From Thelephora terrestris (lineage: Eukaryota > Basidiomycota > Agaricomycetes > Thelephorales > Thelephoraceae), in NCBI GenBank assembly GCA_015956445.1, contig WIUZ02000012.1:682001-746000 (forward strand): a stretch of 64,000 nucleotides of DNA, given 5' to 3'. This document shows, piece by piece, positions 58,748 to 64,000 of this stretch. Every line of letters starts with the position of its first letter. Position 1 is the stretch's first letter. The translations under genes were made by a program, and so were the position numbers. The notes under the pieces were generated by a model. The model saw nothing but the letters and a program-made list of their open reading frames with translations. It searched no databases and was not told where the DNA came from.

Positions 58748-58938
58748 CATCGACTCGAAAAGCACGCGGTTGTTTTGGAGGAACGATTCGTGTGCTCAAT
58801 GAAACATTAACCATCTTCATACTTTATTCTAAATGTACTTTCAAACACCTCAAACCGTAACATTCCTGTTTGACGACGCAGATGGATTTCAGTTTTGCGG
58901 AAACACGATGCATGGAATGGTACTGACAGCAAAACATC

Positions 58939-59472
58939 CTATCCCCGGACACCAGCAGAAATCTCGGACATCTTTTCTGGTGAATCCCTTAGGTAGAACA
59001 ACTTTGCCCTCCTCATCCTCCTGCCCTCCTTCCCACCTCCACCTCCAGCGCGCTGGATGACCCTAATTTCCTTCACGTGAGGCGAATTCACGAAGAATTG
59101 CATCTCAACACCAGTCCGATGAACGATGTTTCGTAGCACAAAAGATGTGTCTGGCCCCCTCCGCCTGACCGACAACAGCACGCCAGAGAACGAAGTCGGG
59201 GCGTGTGCCAGCGTTACAGCCACAACCGAGCCGGGCAAAAGCCTTTCGGGGTGTCGACGCGAGAAAAGTCTCATGATGAGGGCTTGTCTCTCTGGGCATG
59301 GAAGCGTTTTGTGGATGTATTGCATTATGCCTTTTCCCTTGCGAAGAGATGGTGTTGCGGCCGTTTCTGGCGGGGGTGGTAGAATCGCGACATTTGAGAA
59401 GGGGTAGGGGCTTGGTGTGGTCGAGGTGGACCGCGTTAGCAACTTGGTCGCTGCCCGTAATGAGCGAAACAT
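58939..59472 (-). CDS. IMG1: Mitochondrial ribosomal protein bL19m
   Basis: One exon of 177 residues. The N-terminus MFRSLRAATKLLTRSTSTTP is a clear Arg/Ser-rich mitochondrial presequence. The bL19 core follows: RKGKGIMQYIHKTLPCPERQ, LLPGSVVAVTLAHAPTSFSG followed by VLLSVRRRGPDTSFVLRN, then GVEMQFFVNSPHVKEIRVIQ. A basic C-terminal end (KEGRRMRRAKLFYLRD) completes the family pattern. It belongs to the large subunit of the mitochondrial ribosome, near the contact with the small subunit. It is convergent with SmF and lies tandem to, and downstream of, APM1. Confidence 0.9.
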   Translation of the reverse strand: MFRSLRAATKLLTRSTSTTPSPYPFSNVAILPPPPETAATPSLRKGKGIMQYIHKTLPCPERQALIMRLFSRRHPERLLPGSVVAVTLAHAPTSFSGVLLSVRRRGPDTSFVLRNIVHRTGVEMQFFVNSPHVKEIRVIQRAGGGGGKEGRRMRRAKLFYLRDSPEKMSEISAGVRG

Positions 59473-59685
59473 GGCGCGCGCAAGACACGAGTTGGACGCT
59501 GGCGGTGAAATAGGTGGGATCAGGCGGGATCATCCGGTTCCTCCGCTGTCCATGTCGGCACACGATCAGTCGACCCCGACGCTGTGTCGGCTGTAGGCGG
59601 ATAACTGGGTATTCAAACATCTGACATGATTGACCGCTATCGTAGTACACGAAAACATAAATGTCTAGGGATAGGATATGGAGCT

Positions 59686-61394
59686 CTACATGGGTACGAT
59701 GGGGGCGCTGCCCTTTTCAGCCGCCGTGCGCAAGCTGCCAGCGATCTGTCAGCCAACGGAAAAACGTCGATTCCAGATCGCACGCACCTATAGTCGTCAC
59801 CGTTTTGCGTGATATACCTCACCCAAGGCAAAGCCTGGTAACCGCTCTTTTCAACGATCTTGAGGTAGCGGACTTGGATACCAGAGACGGTGAAATACGG
59901 GATCTCAAACTTCACCATAATCGGCGCCCGCTTATCAACCTCTTGCTCTGCGTTCAATCAGTTAGCGTGTTTCCCCATGGGGATAAGACAATAGGTAACT
60001 AACCTCCCCGAACACTTGGTAACCCGAAGTGGGCGCGCATCAGGAACTCCCGACTACCAGCCAACTGCTTTATCTTCCAAACAAACGCCGACTTATCAGG
60101 AGCGTACTGAACACTTCCCGTTGAGGCCTAAGAGGACCATTCCCGCCAAATATACCGTAACCATTGGGAGTCAGCTGAGGATGGGTCACGCACCCTGAAT
60201 TTTGGACTGTCCGCGTCATCCGGGACTGGCACAAAGATTTCTACGTTGTTCGCGGTGCTTCGTCGTTTGAATTGGGCTTTGCATTTGACCATGTATTCTA
60301 CACGGCTCCCTTTGTGGTATTCCACCGCAGCCTCGACCCATATGAGCGGCTTAACGGGTGTCGATAACCGGTAAGACATCAACTCGAATTCTCCATCGGG
60401 TGGGATGAAGGAAATTGTCCGGTCATTTTCGAACCGGGAAAGCCGAACACATTGGTGGAACTTGACATCCTCCATCTCAATCGCCTTGCCTCTCGATGCT
60501 GTGGGTTGCTTGTCGTAAGCGGATAACAAATATCTCAAGAAACCGCTAACTCACTCCGTCCTGTGCTCTCGAACATCACTTTGTCATTCAGGCCAAGCCT
60601 GAGTTCGGGCATCCCAGATAGATAGCATTTCATTTTCACTGCGCCCAGGATCTCGGACCGAACAACGTTACCATTGGCGTTCACCTGGGCATATTTAACT
60701 CCACATACGGAAGAGTGGATGACGGCAAGAGACGTACCAGGAGATTGACGCTCTCGATAACGTCCAAAAAGACCTCATTCTTGCGGTATCTAATGCCCTC
60801 TGATCGCCAGGAAACCGCGTTCGTGACTGCGATTGGAGGCCGGACTTGGACCTCTAGTTTGTATGACTCCTGTGTGATGTATCTGTCCGGACCGGTGGTT
60901 AGACATGGGAGGAGAGCTGCGGTGACATCCACGCACTCTTGTAAGATCTTGCTCTCCGTTGTCTGAGGATAACCAAAGTCCATCATCTCATCCATGAGCT
61001 CGTAAATGATAACAAAGTTGTCTCGGATAGACTCTTCTTCCAGTTCCTTGAAATATTCTACAAGGACTTGCACCAGCCGATGTAGAAAAATGATGACCTC
61101 AGCGGCATTGGTGTTTCGTTTTGACATGGCCAGCACTGGTAGGTCACGGTGAACCAACGTGAAATGTGAGACACGGCAAAGATAAAATGGCTCACAATAA
61201 AGATTGGAATGGCGGATGTGCATATAGTTTATGCCCTGGTTTGAAAAACAGGGCGTGAGTTGCTGGCCTTCCTCCTCCATCTCGAGGCACAGCGGGAGAA
61301 ATCTCTCGACGTATGTAGCTGGAACATCGTCTCTGTAAGAACGTTGAATGAGAGGTTTGCCCTTGAGATCGAGGATTGCGATTAAGCTAGCCAT
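59686..61394 (-). CDS. APM1: AP-1 clathrin adaptor mu subunit
   Basis: Starts MASLIAILDLKGKPLIQRSY. The N-terminal longin-like domain includes CEPFYLCRVSHFTL-type text, VIIFLHRLVQVLVEYFKELE, RDNFVIIYELMDEMMDFGYP and QTTESKILQE. The mu-homology domain follows: RSEGIRYRKNEVFLDVIESV, NGNVVRSEILGAVKMKCYLS, GMPELRLGLNDKVMFE, FHQCVRLSRFENDRTISFIP, DGEFELMSYRLSTPVKPLIW, VQYAPDKSAFVWKIKQLAGS, and PYFTVSGIQVRYLKIVEKSG followed by YQALPWVRYITQNGDDY. The protein sorts cargo with tyrosine signals into clathrin vesicles at the trans-Golgi network and endosomes. A last intron after NGDDY is read here as joining SLRTAAEKG to a stop at 59686; reading through instead would give a longer, unusual tail ending at 59637. 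Confidence 0.9.
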
Positions 61395-61665
61395 GGATGC
61401 GAAACAAGGAGCTGTGAGATGAAATGCCCCGCCGCCGGGTCCGGCTGTTCCTTGTTCACCGTCTCTGGAACACGGCTTTCACGGCCATCGTAACGAGTCT
61501 TTCTCGCTTGTCACCATCTCTTACGTCTCTCACACGCACCTCCAGGACCAAGTGGATTGTCATCGTCACTGTTGTCGTCGGCGAGCGTTACCCGTTTATA
61601 ACACTTACTTACTTATATCAGGCCCCTCTTTGAAATACCCACTCCTCTCTCTCCCCTCAACCACC
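61395..61665. promoter_or_regulatory. Divergent promoter, APM1 and zinc-cluster gene
   Basis: About 270 bases between two divergent starts. A TTTATAACAC element near 61594 on the plus strand is a possible TATA box for the regulator gene, and a pyrimidine-rich tract precedes its ATG. Confidence 0.4.
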
Positions 61666-64000
61666 ATGACTGCCGAATCCACCTCCCCCACTCCCCAGAA
61701 GAAGAAACGTGTCAGCATCAGCGAACAGCCCCTCCCCGACACTAAGACCTTCCAAGTTCAACGGCGCAGGGTCTGGAGGGCTTGTGAAGGCTGCAGGTAC
61801 GCCCTCTCGCCATCACCATTCCCCTGAATTACAATCCCGCTTCAGGCGCAAGAAAATCAAATGCGACGGCAATGAACCTATGTGTACACAATGTATCACC
61901 TCTAAATCTCAATGCACTTGGCTGCAAACGAAAGATAGAGCCGCGCTCAGTAGACAGTATGTCATACAGATCATCGGCTTTATCCTCCCGCCGCTTATCT
62001 TTCGTTTGCAGATATGTCCAAGAACTGGAAACCAGGCTCCTCCATATGGAGACCTTGTTCAATCAGGTTACGCCTATCCTTGAGCAACTCGGTCAGTCCG
62101 AGAAAAAGGGTGCATTATCCTCCACGTCCCAGACTCCCGCCTCTGTCTCTGCGTCCTCCGCCGCCGTCATCCAGAAAGTCCTTCCGCAGATGCAGGAGAT
62201 GCAGGGTGTTGTTCCATCCACTCCACCCGAGTCTAAACGGACGGTAAAATTCGAGGACGAGCCGAGCGAACTTGTCTCTGAAGCCTTCGAACAACTGGCC
62301 CTTGATGAACATGGTCATTTCCGGTGGATTGGAAACTCTTCCACTATGTCACTCATACAATCGTTCCGTGCATTGACTGCATCGCCACTGCACCGTGTAT
62401 CGCCCATGGAAGACAACGATCCTCGCTCACCGGTGCCGACCGCCAACAAATTGTATTTCCCTGCGTCAGTTTTCTTCGGCCAAGTACGTGCTCTTCCCGG
62501 GGTAGAGGAAGTGGAGTACCCGTCCCGTGATCTAGCAGACGCCCTGGTAAGTGTTCATGTGTTGCTTATCGCCCTCGTCCTATATGACTTTCTACGATTA
62601 TTATGATGTCACCGAAGCTGACCATCGATATAGGTTGAAGCTTATTTCTTCCGTTTCCATTTTTTGCTTCCGGTGTTAGACAAACCGTCTTTTTTGAGAC
62701 AATACCGCCTCTTGATGGACAACACGCACGACCCTCAGACAGTGGGGATCGAGACACCTTTCGTCGCGCTGACGTTCTCAGTCTTTGCTGTCGCTTCTCG
62801 GTTCCTTGATGACCCGCGTCTTTCTACAGGGAAAGCGGATGAAGGGGGGATGGGCATGATCTATTACGAACGGTGCGCAGATGACGTTCTTTTCCGACGT
62901 CGGAGAACTGCTAAGATGTTCCGCTTGCAGCGCCCTTATCTTGCAATATATCTCCCACGCGTCTATCCAATCCACTCACGTTCAAGGGTTCACACTCATG
63001 GCTGCATTCCTCTGTTCTGTTAATTGTCTACCCCAGGCCTGGATATTAATAGGTCAGGGTGTCCGCGCTGCCCAGGACCTCGGTCTACACGTAAGAAACC
63101 TTTTACACCGATCCTAGGATTTTCACTAACACCGCTCCCCACCGTTCAGCGTTCTCCTCGCCGCCTTCACATTTCTCCGATTGAGAAGGAGACGCTTCGC
63201 AAAATTTGGTGGGGCGTCTACGCTCTTGATCGAATGTTCGCCCTTACCCTCGGTCGACCGCTCGGCATTGAAGATTCGGATTGCGATGTGGAACTCCCTG
63301 TCGACGTTGAAGACGAGCACCTGCCACAATACTTCAACGGCGCCGTATGGACGGATAAACAGCCATCTTTGATGGCAGGCTTCATTGCTTTCGTTACCCT
63401 GTACAAGATTGCTGGTTCTATGCTCCGTAGAATCTACACTCTGGAGACCTGGAAGGGATTCTTGATGGCTGACAGAACTTGCGAGCTCCAGCAAACCGTC
63501 GAGGCGCTTGATCAAGAGCTTACCCAATGGATCGAGGATCTCCCGGCGATTTTCAAGTCGAGCTCCGTCAACGAACAGCAGGTCTCGTTGAGCACAGTCT
63601 TGTGTAGCAACTACTACTGCGTTCTGACTACGTTGCACCGTAACTTCCTTCCTGGGAAACGAGATCAGCCGGCTATCCCCAAATCTGTGGCCAAGGCGCT
63701 TTCCTCTGCCAGAGGTTGCATAAGGCTCGCGGCAGCGATGAAGAACGTCGTCCCTTCTTCTATGCACTCGACGATGTACCTCCAGAACTTGTTCAGCTCC
63801 GCCGTGATCATCCTCCTTTACGCGATGCACGTTCAAGATACCAAGGCTTCCACAGTCGCGATGGATGAAGCTAAGTCGTGTTTGGACGCAGTCGAGTCTT
63901 GGGAGGGTATTTGGCCAGGGGCGAGGAAGTGCAAAGAACTCTTGTTGGATTTGATGAACACCGCGAGGGAGGCGATCATGAAGACCAATCGCAATGGTGC
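61666..64000 (+). CDS. Fungal-specific Zn2Cys6 transcription factor (3' part off the window)
   Basis: Starts MTAESTSPTPQKKKRVSISE. An intron falls after ACEGCR and restores RRKKIKCDGNEPMCTQCITS followed by KSQC, a full Zn2Cys6 cluster. A coiled coil follows (YVQELETRLLHMETLFNQVT). The middle part is acidic and Ser/Pro-rich. Next comes the fungal-specific regulatory domain (PF04082 type): YFFRFHFLLPVLDKPSFLRQ, GIETPFVALTFSVFAVASRF, VQGFTLMAAFLCSVNCLPQA followed by WILIGQGVRAAQDLGLH, KETLRKIWWGVYALDRMFAL then TLGRPLGIEDSDCDVELP. The open frame reaches the window edge. The layout matches Xlr1/XlnR- and CTF1-type regulators in a broad sense. Target genes are unknown. Confidence 0.9.

Noticed and set aside
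1-64000. CRISPR arrays, rRNA genes, complete DNA transposons, LTR elements
   Set aside because: Looked for on both strands by eye; no spaced direct-repeat array, rRNA core, transposase or reverse-transcriptase motif was seen.

Overview
The window is nuclear DNA from a filamentous basidiomycete, most likely an Agaricomycete. The genes are close-packed on both strands and broken by many introns of about 45-90 bases with plain GT..AG ends. Several families typical of Agaricomycetes are present: a DUF6535 membrane protein, a seven-helix membrane protein, TKL-like kinases with a degenerate catalytic loop, an F-box gene and several Zn2Cys6 regulators. I see no rRNA, CRISPR array, complete transposon or virus-like element. 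All exon joins were read by eye and are provisional where the text says so.

Layout: 1-6 kb holds a TKL-like kinase and a decayed kinase relic, both on the minus strand, with unexplained DNA around them. 5.8-11.7 kb has, on the minus strand, a Reb1-like Myb DNA-binding protein, a seven-helix membrane protein and a small one-helix protein. 11.9-27.3 kb holds a leucine-rich-repeat protein, a DH-PH RhoGEF, a DUF6535 membrane protein and a second, minus-strand RhoGEF. 29-35.5 kb has a conserved fungal hypothetical protein, an intron-bearing tRNA-His, the nuclear poly(A)-binding protein Pab2, a small basic YBL028C-like nucleolar protein and an Ivy1-like phospholipid-binding protein. 35.5-38.5 kb has no gene I can support but holds two foldback sequences. 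38.5-46.4 kb has mitochondrial aspartyl-tRNA synthetase with one very long intron, an F-box protein and a 4'-phosphopantetheinyl transferase. 49-51.4 kb holds a regulator with two tandem Zn2Cys6 clusters. 53.5-61.4 kb is dense: an F-box-associated type protein, a PfkB-family (Mak32-like) protein, NC2-beta, SmF, mitochondrial bL19 and the AP-1 mu subunit. From 61.7 kb a fungal-specific Zn2Cys6 regulator runs off the right edge.

Most genes are housekeeping: transcription (NC2-beta, Reb1-like), RNA processing (SmF, Pab2), mitochondrial translation (AspRS, bL19m), trafficking and membranes (AP-1 mu, Ivy1) and Rho signalling (two GEFs). They do not form one pathway or cluster. I found no convincing new multi-gene system. 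The best leads are the double-zinc-cluster regulator whose two clusters share the same 13-base microexon layout, and the 1.27 kb intron inside motif 3 of AspRS.
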